This document shows positions 1-8,977 of a DNA stretch of 47,762 nt, piece by piece. Each line of letters starts with the position of its first letter. Within the stretch, counting starts at the first letter, position 1. The notes under the pieces were generated by a model that was not told the origin of the DNA, did no database searches, and saw nothing but the letters and a program-made list of their open reading frames with translations. Position numbers and translations under genes: made by a program. Location of the stretch: the NCBI GenBank assembly GCA_947450165.1, contig CANFUJ010000004.1, positions 1-47,762 on the forward strand, in the 5' to 3' direction. The stretch comes from Chitinophagaceae bacterium. Its GTDB lineage: Bacteria > Bacteroidota > Bacteroidia > Chitinophagales > Chitinophagaceae.

Positions 1-179
1 ATTTTCTCAAATGCCCTGTGGATATAGCCTACAGTGGAAGTAGCTTTCATGATGCGTTCTCCATCTAACTCCAGAATGTTTTGAAAAACGCCGTGCGTTG
101 CCGGGTGCGTAGGCCCCAAATTCAACGTGGTTGTTTGCTTTTCAATACTCCCTTCTGGTAATAAAATATGGTCGCTCAT
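1..179 (-). CDS. nuoD: NADH-quinone oxidoreductase subunit D, N-terminal fragment (cut by window edge)
   Basis: My reverse-complement reading from the CAT at 177-179 gives [59 protein letters not shown], with the NuoD-type [10 protein letters not shown]...LELDGE motif. It lies next to nuoCBA and is absent from the ORF track because it is truncated. Confidence 0.93.
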   Translation of the reverse strand, partial: MSDHILLPEGSIEKQTTTLNLGPTHPATHGVFQNILELDGERIMKATSTVGYIHRAFEK

Positions 180-228
180 TTTTTTTATTAATTGAATTTA
201 TTTCAATTGTTATTTTTATTTTTTTCAA

Positions 229-303
229 CACGAAGGCACAAAGGCACAAAGAATACAGTTTTGTGTATACTTTTTTTCGTTACAAAGTCGTTAAGGCACA
301 AAG
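229..303. repeat. Short intergenic repeat of the 'AAGGCACAAAG' type
   Basis: CACGAAGGCACAAAGGCACAAAG (229-251) and TTAAGGCACAAAG (291-303), in the nuoD-nuoC spacer. Confidence 0.6.
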
Positions 304-314
304 TGGAAAATGAT

Positions 315-360
315 TTCAACCTTTTGAACCAATTGAACTCATTGAACCTTTTAAACCTTC
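315..360. repeat. Short iterated TTGAAC-type intergenic repeat, copy 1
   Basis: TTTTGAACCAATTGAACTCATTGAACCTTTTAAACC. A related iteration occurs in the nuoC-nuoB spacer. Confidence 0.55.
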
Positions 361-363
361 TTC

Positions 364-867
364 CTACCCCCTTCCAAACATTTCATCATCCTTATCAATA
401 CGAGTTTGATCTTCCAAAGGAAACTCTTTTCTCAATGGGAAATAATCCATTTCATCTACATTTAATATTCTGATTAAATTGGGATGACCGATAAAATTCA
501 CACCAAAGAAATCATAAGTTTCGCGCTCCATAAAATTAGCCGATTGATATAATGCGGTTGCACTAAAAACATCCGGTTGATTTATGTCTGCAAAAACTTT
601 AAAGCGAATTCTGATATTGTCTACCCAATTATGTAAATGATATACTACAGCCAATTCAGCACCTTTATTATCAGGATAATGCACGGCTTGCAAATCCGTT
701 AAAAAATTAAATTTCAAATCTGCGTCATCATACAAAAACTGCAATACTTTCAAATTCAATTCATTTGGCGCGGTGAATGTAAGCATACCATAAGGTACAT
801 GCCAATCGGTAAGCACGTCGCCGAATTTATCCGTAAGTTTTTGTTGTATGATTTCGTTTGTTAACAT
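364..867 (-). CDS. nuoC: NADH-quinone oxidoreductase subunit C
   Basis: 167 aa ORF with the 30 kDa subunit signature (ERETYDFFGVNFIGHPNLIRIL). Operon position between nuoB and nuoD. Confidence 0.95.
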   Translation of the reverse strand: MLTNEIIQQKLTDKFGDVLTDWHVPYGMLTFTAPNELNLKVLQFLYDDADLKFNFLTDLQAVHYPDNKGAELAVVYHLHNWVDNIRIRFKVFADINQPDVFSATALYQSANFMERETYDFFGVNFIGHPNLIRILNVDEMDYFPLRKEFPLEDQTRIDKDDEMFGRG

Positions 868-914
868 AAATAATTTAAAGTTTCTGATGTTTCAGAAGTT
901 TAAGATGTTTGATT

Positions 915-958
915 AATGAACGTTTTTAACTCATTGAACCTATTGAACATTTTAAACA
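915..958. repeat. Short iterated TTGAAC-type intergenic repeat, copy 2
   Basis: TAATGAACGTTTTTAACTCATTGAACCTATTGAACATTTTAAACA. Shares TCATTGAACCT with copy 1, in the same orientation. Confidence 0.5.
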
Positions 959-961
959 ATG

Positions 962-1525
962 TTATTGTATTCCATAACTCCCCAACAACTCTTTATATTG
1001 ATCGCTATGTCTTCTTCTTAAACCTTCTGCATGCACCAATTCCTGAATTTTCATAAACCCATCTAAAATAGCTTCAGGTCTTGGGGGGCATCCAGGTACA
1101 TACACATCTACAGGAATAACTTGATCAATTCCTTGAAGTACAGAGTATGTGTCAAAAATACCACCGCTACTCGCACAAGCACCAACAGCAATCACCCAAC
1201 GAGGTTCGGCCATTTGTAAATATACTTGCTTAAGTACTGGACCCATTTTTTTGGAGATGGTGCCCATTACCATCAGTAAATCGCATTGACGAGGAGAGAA
1301 ACCAACACGTTCAGAACCAAAACGTGCTAAATCGTAATGGCTTGCCATTGTAGCCATAAATTCAATGCCACAACAACTGGTAGCAAATGGTAAAGGCCAA
1401 ATGGAATTTTTACGCGCTAAACTCACAACTTTCTCAAAGTTGGTAGCCATAAATCCCTCGCCCATATATCCTTCGGGAATTCCTTCGAATTTTATTGTGT
1501 TATTAAATTGTACAGGACGAGCCAT
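962..1525 (-). CDS. nuoB: NADH-quinone oxidoreductase subunit B
   Basis: 187 aa with cluster N2 cysteine motifs ATSCCGIEFMA, GACASSGG and VPGCPPRPEA. Confidence 0.97.
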   Translation of the reverse strand: MARPVQFNNTIKFEGIPEGYMGEGFMATNFEKVVSLARKNSIWPLPFATSCCGIEFMATMASHYDLARFGSERVGFSPRQCDLLMVMGTISKKMGPVLKQVYLQMAEPRWVIAVGACASSGGIFDTYSVLQGIDQVIPVDVYVPGCPPRPEAILDGFMKIQELVHAEGLRRRHSDQYKELLGSYGIQ

Positions 1526-1596
1526 TTTTTTTTATTTAAAAGTTTAACATCAAACGCTGAAAAATTGTATTAACAACGAAAGAAATTGAACATGAA

Positions 1597-1989
1597 TTAT
1601 TCTTCCCACTTCATTGCACCTTTTTTGAAAATATAAATAAATCCAGCAATGAATGAGGTTACAAACAATACAACTGCAATAAATCCATCCCAACCTAACG
1701 CACGAAAGTTAACTGCATAAGGATAGAAAAATATTACTTCTACATCAAACAAAACGAACAAAATAGCCACTAAGAAATACTTAATCGCCATTGGCTGACG
1801 AGCATTTCCTTTGATTTCAATACCGCTTTCGAAATTTTGTAGTTTATCTGAAGTTTTTCTTTTTGGACCTAGTTTATCTGAGCCCCATATCATGATGAAA
1901 ACCAATCCTATAGCAAAAAATACCTGAATTAATATAGGTAGATAATTGGCCGCATTATTTACATTCGTTTCAAGTAAGAAGAAAGGCAT
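1597..1989 (-). CDS. nuoA: NADH-quinone oxidoreductase subunit A
   Basis: 130 aa, three predicted TM segments, FESGIEIKGNARQPMAIKYFLVAILFVLFDVEVIFFYPYAV signature. Confidence 0.96.
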   Translation of the reverse strand: MPFFLLETNVNNAANYLPILIQVFFAIGLVFIMIWGSDKLGPKRKTSDKLQNFESGIEIKGNARQPMAIKYFLVAILFVLFDVEVIFFYPYAVNFRALGWDGFIAVVLFVTSFIAGFIYIFKKGAMKWEE

Positions 1990-2213
1990 GGTTTATAATT
2001 ATGAATTTTCGACGCAAAAATAAGACAGCAAGGTTAATATTCAACATTCAAACTAAATTAATTCTAAATTGATTTTTTATTTTAACACTTGAATTGCCAT
2101 ATTGTTCTTAATATTTTTATTAATAATTAAAAAATGATGCGGTTATTTAGACTAAAAAATGATTTAAAAACAGATAATTAATTTCCATTTTTATTTATGC
2201 TTAATTTCGTTTT

Positions 2214-2873
2214 ATGAATAAAAAGGTAATTGCCTTACTTTTAAAAGATTTGTTGCTCGAATTTCGTCAAAAGCATAGTTTTTACGGCATTTTGTTATAT
2301 ATCGCAGCTACAATTTTTGTATTATACCTTTCCATGCCTGACACCCCAGAATCAACTGTTTGGAATAGCTTGTTTTGGGTAATACAATTGTTTGTTTGTG
2401 TAAATGCCGTGGCTAAAAGTTTTTTACAAGAAAACAGAGGGAGAATGCTCTATTTCTACAGCATTTCCTCACCTGTTCAGTTTATTGCAGCTAAATTAAT
2501 CTTCAATGTGCTCTTAATGCTCATTATGAGTTTAATTAGCTTGGGTTTATTTTTTACATTTTTGGGTAGTCCCGTTGCCGATTTTCAACTTTTTATTGGC
2601 ATTACCATTTTAGGCGGTATAGGAATCAGTTTGGTTTTTTCCTTAATGAGCGCCATTGCCGCAAAGGCCCAACAAAATGCGGCTTTAATTGCCATTTTAG
2701 GTTTTCCTGTTATTTTACCCCAACTCCTTATTTTGATAAAACTCAGCAAATCTGCATTTGGAGAGGTTTTTAGAGATGGCGCTGTATTACAATTAGCTGG
2801 CTTAACTATTTTAATGGATCTTTTGGTAGTCGTATTGTCTGTTATTTTATTCCCATATCTGTGGAAAGATTAA
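2214..2873 (+). CDS. ccmB: Heme exporter protein CcmB (cytochrome c maturation ABC permease)
   Basis: 219 aa membrane protein starting LLLKDLLLEFRQK, followed by ccmC. Confidence 0.88.
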   Translation: MNKKVIALLLKDLLLEFRQKHSFYGILLYIAATIFVLYLSMPDTPESTVWNSLFWVIQLFVCVNAVAKSFLQENRGRMLYFYSISSPVQFIAAKLIFNVLLMLIMSLISLGLFFTFLGSPVADFQLFIGITILGGIGISLVFSLMSAIAAKAQQNAALIAILGFPVILPQLLILIKLSKSAFGEVFRDGAVLQLAGLTILMDLLVVVLSVILFPYLWKD

Positions 2874-2919
2874 CCTTTTTTATTTCTTTTTTTATATGCA
2901 AATGTGAATACGTTTACCC

Positions 2920-2927
2920 TAACTTTG
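2920..2927 (+). promoter_or_regulatory. Putative Bacteroidota -7 element (TAACTTTG) upstream of ccmC
   Basis: Exact match to TAnnTTTG about 25 nt before the GTG start. No convincing TTTG -33 box seen. Confidence 0.35.
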
Positions 2928-2952
2928 TCCCACAAAAAAAATCTCCGGATTA

Positions 2953-3663
2953 GTGAATAAAATTTGGTGGAAAATATTATCCTTTGTCCTTTTAGTTTAT
3001 ACCATCGTATGTGGTTTCCTATTGGATGTTCCGCGTCTTTTCATTTTAAATGAAACAATCAGAAATTTATATTTTCATGTATGCATGTGGTTTGGCATGA
3101 TGATTCTTTTTGGAACAAGCTTTTACTACAGTATAAAATACCTACGTGACTTTGATTATCGCAATGATATTTTTGCCAGACATTTCGCTGGAGTGGGTAG
3201 CTTTTTTGGCATACTAGGGTATTTAACAGGAATTATTTGGGTAAATGTAACTTGGGTAACGGATCAAGGGCAATCTTTAGGAAGTGTATTAAAAGAACCT
3301 AAATTAATAGGCGCTGCAATTGCACTTTTAATTTATGGTGCATACTTTGTGTTGAGGGGCTCATTTACGGATATCGATAAACGCGCAAGGATTAGTGCGG
3401 TGTACAACATTTTTGCATTCGCTATGCTATTTCCAAGCATCTGGATTATTCCAAGATTGGTGGGAAGCTTGCATCCTGGAGCACCTGGTTCTGATAGTGG
3501 GAATCCTGCATTAGATAAAAATGATATGGACGCCACAATGAGAATGGTATTTTATCCTGCCGTAATTGGATGGACACTTTTGGGTGTTTGGATAGCTACT
3601 TTAAAAATCAGGCTTTCATTAATAACAGAGAAAAATATTCTTGAAGTTAAAAAATCGGATTAA
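2953..3663 (+). CDS. ccmC: Cytochrome c biogenesis protein CcmC (GTG start)
   Basis: 236 aa; the heme-binding WGxxWxxWxW-like region is represented by IIWVNVTWVTDQGQ. Conserved periplasmic histidines (NLYFHVCMWFGMM, SLHPGAPG). Confidence 0.9.
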   Translation: MNKIWWKILSFVLLVYTIVCGFLLDVPRLFILNETIRNLYFHVCMWFGMMILFGTSFYYSIKYLRDFDYRNDIFARHFAGVGSFFGILGYLTGIIWVNVTWVTDQGQSLGSVLKEPKLIGAAIALLIYGAYFVLRGSFTDIDKRARISAVYNIFAFAMLFPSIWIIPRLVGSLHPGAPGSDSGNPALDKNDMDATMRMVFYPAVIGWTLLGVWIATLKIRLSLITEKNILEVKKSD

Positions 3664-3673
3664 ATCTAAACTT

Positions 3674-3877
3674 ATGAAAAAATTGATTTTAATAGTTTTT
3701 GTTAGTTTTTTTTCTACTTTAGCTAATGCACAGGATAAGCCAGAGATGGCAGATTTAATGCGTAAAGACGGGAAAATATATGATGTAGTTGCCGTTTGTT
3801 TAACAATATTAATCGGACTTTTTTTGTATGTTTTTGTTTTGGACAGAAAAATATCAAAAATTGAAAAAAATAAATAG
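3674..3877 (+). CDS. CcmD family small membrane protein
   Basis: 67 aa (MKKLILIVFVSFFSTLANAQ...YDVVAVCLTILIGLFLYVFVLDRKISKIEKNK). Signal peptide, one TM segment and a basic tail, directly after ccmC. I start it at the ATG at 3674 rather than the track start at 3641. Confidence 0.75.
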   Translation: MKKLILIVFVSFFSTLANAQDKPEMADLMRKDGKIYDVVAVCLTILIGLFLYVFVLDRKISKIEKNK

Positions 3878-3914
3878 TTTAAAAAATAATAATTAGAAAA
3901 TAAAAACCTACAAT

Positions 3915-5336
3915 ATGTCATCAAATCAACCGTATAGTTTTTTTCAGAGTGTTGAAAAAAGCTTCGACAAAGCAGCCAAGTACACCAAATGGGACTTGGG
4001 AATTTTAGAGCAAATTAAAGCTTGTAACAGTGTTTATCAAATGCGTTTCCCGGTTAAAATGGATAATGGGGATATCGAAGTTATTGAAGCTTATCGTGTA
4101 CAACATAGTCAGCACAAATCTCCTTGTAAAGGTGGAATCCGTTTCAGCGATGAAGTAAATCAGGATGAGGTGATGGCATTAGCGTCTTTAATGACATACA
4201 AATGTGCGATTGTAAATGTGCCATTTGGTGGTGGTAAAGGTGGAATCAAAATCAATCCACGTAAGTATTCTGTTTATGAATTAGAAAAAATTACCCGTAG
4301 ATATACTGCAGAATTGGTAAAGAAAAATTTCATTGGACCTGGTATTGATGTACCCGCTCCGGATTATGGAACTGGTCCTAGAGAAATGGCTTGGATTGTG
4401 GACACATACGCTTCATTAAAACCAGGAGAAATAGATGCTGCTGGTTGCGTAACAGGAAAGCCAATCACACAAGGTGGTGTTCGCGGAAGAACGGAAGCTA
4501 CTGGACTTGGTGTTTTCTTTGGTATTCGTGAAGTATGTAACATGCCAGATGTAATGCAAAAACTTGGATTAACCACTGGAGTAGCCGACAAAACGGTTAT
4601 TGTACAAGGGTTAGGAAATGTAGGATATCATTCTGCGAAATTCTTCCGTGAAAGTGGTGCAAAAATTATTGCATTGGCTGAATACGAAGGAGCAATCTTT
4701 AATGCAGATGGTTTAAATGAAGATGAAGTATTTCAACATAGAAAAGCGACTGGTTCAATTTTGAATTTCCCAGGTGCTACAAATTTGGCTAAAAACTCTG
4801 ATGCTTTAGAATTGGCTTGCGATATCTTAATTCCTGCCGCATTGGAAAATGTAATCAACGGAGAAAATGCACCGCGCGTTAAAGCAAAAATAATTGGTGA
4901 AGCTGCCAATGGCCCTTGTACGCCAGAAGCAGATGAAATATTTACACAAAAAGGTATTCTTTGCGTACCTGATATGTACTTGAATGCAGGTGGTGTAACC
5001 GTTAGTTATTTTGAGTGGTTGAAAAACCTTAGCCATGTACGTTATGGTCGTATGGAAAAACGTTTTACTGAAAATTTGAACACCAAAATACTTGGACAAA
5101 TTGAAGAGCTTTCTGGCAAAAGAGTTTCTGATGCAAACAGAGAATTCATCATGCACGGACCAGAAGAGCAAGATTTGGTACATAGTGGCTTGGAAGAAAC
5201 CATGATATCTGCAACACGTGAAATCATGGACATCTGGAAATCAAATCCTGAAATTCCTGATATGCGTACTGCTGCTTATGTAAGTGCCATTAATAAAGTA
5301 GCAACCAGCTATTTAGAATTGGGCATTTTCCCATAA
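3915..5336 (+). CDS. Glu/Leu/Phe/Val dehydrogenase (glutamate dehydrogenase)
   Basis: 473 aa; KGGIRFS..., PFGGGKGGI, VQGLGNVGYHSAKF (Rossmann) and ADEIFTQKGILCVPDMYLNAGGVTVSYFEW motifs. Confidence 0.95.
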   Translation: MSSNQPYSFFQSVEKSFDKAAKYTKWDLGILEQIKACNSVYQMRFPVKMDNGDIEVIEAYRVQHSQHKSPCKGGIRFSDEVNQDEVMALASLMTYKCAIVNVPFGGGKGGIKINPRKYSVYELEKITRRYTAELVKKNFIGPGIDVPAPDYGTGPREMAWIVDTYASLKPGEIDAAGCVTGKPITQGGVRGRTEATGLGVFFGIREVCNMPDVMQKLGLTTGVADKTVIVQGLGNVGYHSAKFFRESGAKIIALAEYEGAIFNADGLNEDEVFQHRKATGSILNFPGATNLAKNSDALELACDILIPAALENVINGENAPRVKAKIIGEAANGPCTPEADEIFTQKGILCVPDMYLNAGGVTVSYFEWLKNLSHVRYGRMEKRFTENLNTKILGQIEELSGKRVSDANREFIMHGPEEQDLVHSGLEETMISATREIMDIWKSNPEIPDMRTAAYVSAINKVATSYLELGIFP

Positions 5337-5358
5337 TAAATAATCATTCAAATATTTT

Positions 5359-5390
5359 AAAACCGCTCTACATAAGGGCGGTTTTTTATT
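5359..5390 (+). terminator. Rho-independent terminator downstream of glutamate dehydrogenase
   Basis: AAAACCGC-tctacataagg-GCGGTTTT followed by a T-rich run, starting 22 nt after the stop codon. Confidence 0.85.
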
Positions 5391-5424
5391 TTTATACAAT
5401 CAAAACCCACAATATTGGCGTACA

Positions 5425-5432
5425 TTTGACAA
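5425..5432 (+). promoter_or_regulatory. Putative -7 element (TACATTTG) upstream of the RluB-type gene
   Basis: Exact TAnnTTTG match about 37 nt before the start codon. No clear -33 box. Confidence 0.3.
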
Positions 5433-5468
5433 AACCCTGTTGTAAAAACAGTATTAACTTCAACCATT

Positions 5469-6482
5469 ATGAGCCAATCGCCATTCCAGAAATTTACGAA
5501 CAAGAAAAAAAATAGTGCCGTAAAAGAAGCATTCAGACAAGAGAAAAAGAAAGCAAAAAAAGAAAGAGCCGCATACTTCGATAAAGTTAAGGAGGAGAAA
5601 TATCAGGCAAGAATGGCTGCTAAGAATCCAGCATTAGCCGCTAAAAGAAATGATGAAAAGGCGAAAGCTGTTTCTAAAGAAAAAGTAACTATAAATAAAG
5701 ACGGTAAGCTCGCAGCAAAATCTACAAAAGGAAATCCGCCTACAGGCATAATGCCTTTGAATAAATATTTAGCACATTGTGGTGTTTGCTCACGTAGAGA
5801 TGCGGTTACCATTATTGCAGAGGGTAATGTAAAAGTAAATGGTACAATTGCAAAAGAGCCAGGGTATAAAGTATTGGACACAGACGAAGTGATTTACAAT
5901 GGTAAAAAATTGTTTGTTACCAAAAACCTTCAATACATTTTATTAAACAAACCTAAGGACTACATTACTACAACCGATGATCCTCAAGGGAGAAAAACAG
6001 TTTTGCAATTAATCAAAAGTGCTACAGAAGAAAGGGTTTATCCAATTGGACGTTTGGATAGAAATACATCAGGCGTGTTGTTGTTAACCAATGATGGTGA
6101 TCTTACGCAAAAGCTTTCTCATCCAAGTTTTGAAATTAAAAAAGTGTACGAAGTAAAACTCGACAAACTATTAACGAAAAACGATTTCGAAAAAATATTA
6201 ACAGGTTTGGTTTTAGAAGATGGTCCAGTATTGGTGGATAGTTTGGCTTACGCTGATTCGAAAGATAAGTCTATAATTGGTATTGAAATTCATAGTGGTA
6301 GAAATAGAATTGTGCGTCGTATTTTCGAACATTTGGGATACGATGTAAAAGGTCTAGATAGAGTAATGTATGCTGGATTAACCAAAAAAAATGTAGAGCG
6401 TGGCAAATGGAGATACTTAAGCGAAAAAGAAATCCGTTTGCTTAAATATATGAATGCATCTAAAGTAAAGGAAAAAAAATAG
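5469..6482 (+). CDS. RsuA/RluB-family pseudouridine synthase with long basic N-terminal extension
   Basis: 337 aa; S4 domain (LNKYLAHCGVCSRRDAVTIIAEGNVKVNG) and catalytic GRLDRNTSGVLLLTNDGDL. About 95 Lys/Ala-rich residues precede the S4 domain. Confidence 0.93.
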   Translation: MSQSPFQKFTNKKKNSAVKEAFRQEKKKAKKERAAYFDKVKEEKYQARMAAKNPALAAKRNDEKAKAVSKEKVTINKDGKLAAKSTKGNPPTGIMPLNKYLAHCGVCSRRDAVTIIAEGNVKVNGTIAKEPGYKVLDTDEVIYNGKKLFVTKNLQYILLNKPKDYITTTDDPQGRKTVLQLIKSATEERVYPIGRLDRNTSGVLLLTNDGDLTQKLSHPSFEIKKVYEVKLDKLLTKNDFEKILTGLVLEDGPVLVDSLAYADSKDKSIIGIEIHSGRNRIVRRIFEHLGYDVKGLDRVMYAGLTKKNVERGKWRYLSEKEIRLLKYMNASKVKEKK

Positions 6483-6488
6483 TTTGTT

Positions 6489-7211
6489 TTGAATAATCAA
6501 ATCCTGAATATCATTTATGAAGATGATAACTTCATAGCAATAAACAAGCCTGCAGGGTTGCTTTCTATTCCTGATAGAATGCAATCTGAACCTTCATTGA
6601 AAGATTTATTATTAAAAAAATATGGTTCGATATTTACGGTTCATCGTTTAGATAAAGATACCAGCGGCATAATCATTTTTGCAAAAAATGAACAAACCCA
6701 TAAATATTTTTCTCAACTTTTTGAAGGCCGAAATATTGAGAAATATTATGTTGGTGTAGTAATAGGCATGCCTACTGAAAGCTCAGGCTTAATAGAGGCG
6801 CCAATTTCGGAGCATCCGCTTCAAAAGGGCACAATGTGCATTCATAGAAATGGAAAGCCCTCTTCAACCTCCTATGAGGTTATGGAAGCCAATAAATATT
6901 TTTCGTTAGTATCTTTTCAATTACATACTGGAAGAACGCATCAAATACGTGTTCACTCAAAAAGCATTGGACATCCTTTAGCTTGTGATCCAATTTATGG
7001 AGATGGCAAGCCTGTTTTACTTTCCAGTGTAAAAAAGAACTTCAAACTCAGTAAACATGAAGATGAAGAAAGACCAATGATAAATAGATTAGCACTTCAT
7101 TCTTACAAATTGATATTTAATGATGAAAATGGCAAGCCATTTGAGTTGATTGCAGAGATTCCAAAACAATTCACCGCGCTGATGAAGCAGATAAAGAAAT
7201 TCAATACATAA
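6489..7211 (+). CDS. RluA-family pseudouridine synthase (TTG start)
   Basis: 240 aa; INKPAGLLS and the catalytic region VHRLDKDTSGIIIFAKN; LHTGRTHQIRVH. Begins 6 nt after the upstream gene. Confidence 0.92.
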   Translation: MNNQILNIIYEDDNFIAINKPAGLLSIPDRMQSEPSLKDLLLKKYGSIFTVHRLDKDTSGIIIFAKNEQTHKYFSQLFEGRNIEKYYVGVVIGMPTESSGLIEAPISEHPLQKGTMCIHRNGKPSSTSYEVMEANKYFSLVSFQLHTGRTHQIRVHSKSIGHPLACDPIYGDGKPVLLSSVKKNFKLSKHEDEERPMINRLALHSYKLIFNDENGKPFELIAEIPKQFTALMKQIKKFNT

Positions 7212-7262
7212 CCTTAGGCAACATTTTTAAAATTTAAAAGGTCTATTAAAAAAATTATTGTT

Positions 7263-7928
7263 ATGAAAAATTGGCTTTTATTTATTGTAGTAATTGGCTT
7301 TTACATGATAGTTACTCCAGCGTTTCATTGTGGGGGTTATAATCCACGTGAAAATTGTACAAACTACACAACTGATACGGTTTTGCTTCCAATGGAAATA
7401 TCTAACCATTTAAACGGCATCAATATTTACGATACCATAAAATTCTCATCCTCTGTTAATGATACCATTCAACCTAGGAACTCAAACAAATTTGTTTATC
7501 CCTTTACCGCATTAAATTCAAATATTCAAGCTTACAAAGTTGTCAATAATGGGTCGGGGCCAACTTTAAACTATGCCAACATCGAATTCAATCCTTTGGT
7601 GTTTGAGGGTCAATTTCAATATTATTCAAATCAAGGATTTGGTTTTTTATACAATAGAAATGAACCTTTTAATTATTTGAAAGGTGGACTTGTGGCAGGA
7701 AGAAGTGGATTGTATTTATGCACGGTTAATATCAACAATTACTATGAAGGATTTTCTATTTACCAATCATGTAGCGAGTATAAATTAGTCAATTATGTAA
7801 ATCCTATCCAACAACAAAAACAATATTGGGATAGCTTGGGTGTAAGTGTGCTAAGGTTAAACGGCAATTATAATCAAGACATTGCCAAGAAATCAGATTT
7901 GAATTATTTCTTTGTACGGATAAATTAA
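7263..7928 (+). CDS. Hypothetical secreted or membrane-anchored protein
   Basis: 221 aa ORF with a hydrophobic N-terminus (MKNWLLFIVVIGFYMIVTPAFHCGG). No family recognised. Confidence 0.7.
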   Translation: MKNWLLFIVVIGFYMIVTPAFHCGGYNPRENCTNYTTDTVLLPMEISNHLNGINIYDTIKFSSSVNDTIQPRNSNKFVYPFTALNSNIQAYKVVNNGSGPTLNYANIEFNPLVFEGQFQYYSNQGFGFLYNRNEPFNYLKGGLVAGRSGLYLCTVNINNYYEGFSIYQSCSEYKLVNYVNPIQQQKQYWDSLGVSVLRLNGNYNQDIAKKSDLNYFFVRIN

Positions 7929-7946
7929 ATTGAGACTGATTTAATT

Positions 7947-8903
7947 TTATTTACCACCTTTAAGCATTCTTGATTTGATAAATAAACTATTGATGCTTTT
8001 GTTTTCGTAAGCATTTCTCAAAGCAATAGCAAATAGCTCATCCGTAGAGAGTACTTTAATTTTGGGGGTTTGTTTCTTTAGCGGAATGGTATCACAAACA
8101 ACCAATTCTTCTAAAACACTATTTTCTATATTTTCGTATGCATTGCCACTTAACACTGGATGTGTACAAAAAGCACGGACACTTTTAGCTCCTTTTTCCT
8201 TCATTAATGCTGCACTTTTAGCCAAGGTGCCGCCGGTGTCACAAATGTCATCAATCAATACAATGTTTCTATCTTTTACATCACCAATCACCACCATACT
8301 TGAAATTTCATTCGCGCGTTTTCTGTGTTTGTCGCAAATGACCATATCTACTTCAAAAAACGAAGCTACTTCTCTGATTCTATTTGCACTACCAACATCC
8401 GGAGCGGCAAAAGTTAAGTTTTCTAATTGTAAACTTTCTATGTAAGGAATGAATATTGCTGACGAATCCAAATGATCTACAGGGATATCAAAATAGCCTT
8501 GAATTTGTGGAGCATGTAAATCCATTGTTACCACTCGATCAGCACCAGCTGCAACAAGCATGTTCGCTACTAATTTAGAACCAATAGCCACACGAGGCTT
8601 ATCTTTTCTATCTTGACGCGCATAACCGTAATAAGGGATTACAGCAATCACTTTATAAGCTGAGGCTCTTTTAGCAGCATCAATCATTAAAAGCAATTCC
8701 ATTAAATTATCTGTAGGCGCGAAAGTGCTTTGTACTAAAAAAACGAATTTACCTCTGATACTTTCTTCAAATTCTACCCCAATCTCACCATCACTAAATT
8801 GTTGAATTTTAACGCTTCCAATTTTTTCTCCAAATTTTTTTGCAATTTTTTCTGCTAAATAACTAGACCCTCTACCGGAAAATATTTTTGCGTTTGATTC
8901 CAT
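7947..8903 (-). CDS. prs: Ribose-phosphate pyrophosphokinase
   Basis: 318 aa; FSDGEIGVEFEESIRG, YYGYARQDRKDKPR and the PRPP loop NIVLIDDICDTGGTL. Confidence 0.96.
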   Translation of the reverse strand: MESNAKIFSGRGSSYLAEKIAKKFGEKIGSVKIQQFSDGEIGVEFEESIRGKFVFLVQSTFAPTDNLMELLLMIDAAKRASAYKVIAVIPYYGYARQDRKDKPRVAIGSKLVANMLVAAGADRVVTMDLHAPQIQGYFDIPVDHLDSSAIFIPYIESLQLENLTFAAPDVGSANRIREVASFFEVDMVICDKHRKRANEISSMVVIGDVKDRNIVLIDDICDTGGTLAKSAALMKEKGAKSVRAFCTHPVLSGNAYENIENSVLEELVVCDTIPLKKQTPKIKVLSTDELFAIALRNAYENKSINSLFIKSRMLKGGK

Positions 8904-8936
8904 TTTGAAATTTTATATGAGGTAAAATTAATTAAG

Positions 8937-8944
8937 CAAAAGTA
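8937..8944 (-). promoter_or_regulatory. Putative -7 element (TACTTTTG, minus strand) for prs
   Basis: Exact TAnnTTTG match about 33 nt upstream of the prs start. The nearest TTG is about 14 nt further upstream, shorter than the usual spacing. Confidence 0.4.
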
Positions 8945-8977
8945 TGTTTAGTTTGCTGCAATAAATATTAAATTCTC

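Noticed and set aside
131-473. ORFs 131-313 (+) and 192-473 (+)
   Set aside because: They read through the intergenic repeats and the 3' end of nuoC. Their low-complexity products (KAQRHKE..., LLNQLNSLNLLNLL) are translations of repeat DNA, not proteins.
4827-5233. ORFs antisense to glutamate dehydrogenase (4827-5183, 5042-5233)
   Set aside because: Opposite-strand shadows of a clear conserved gene.
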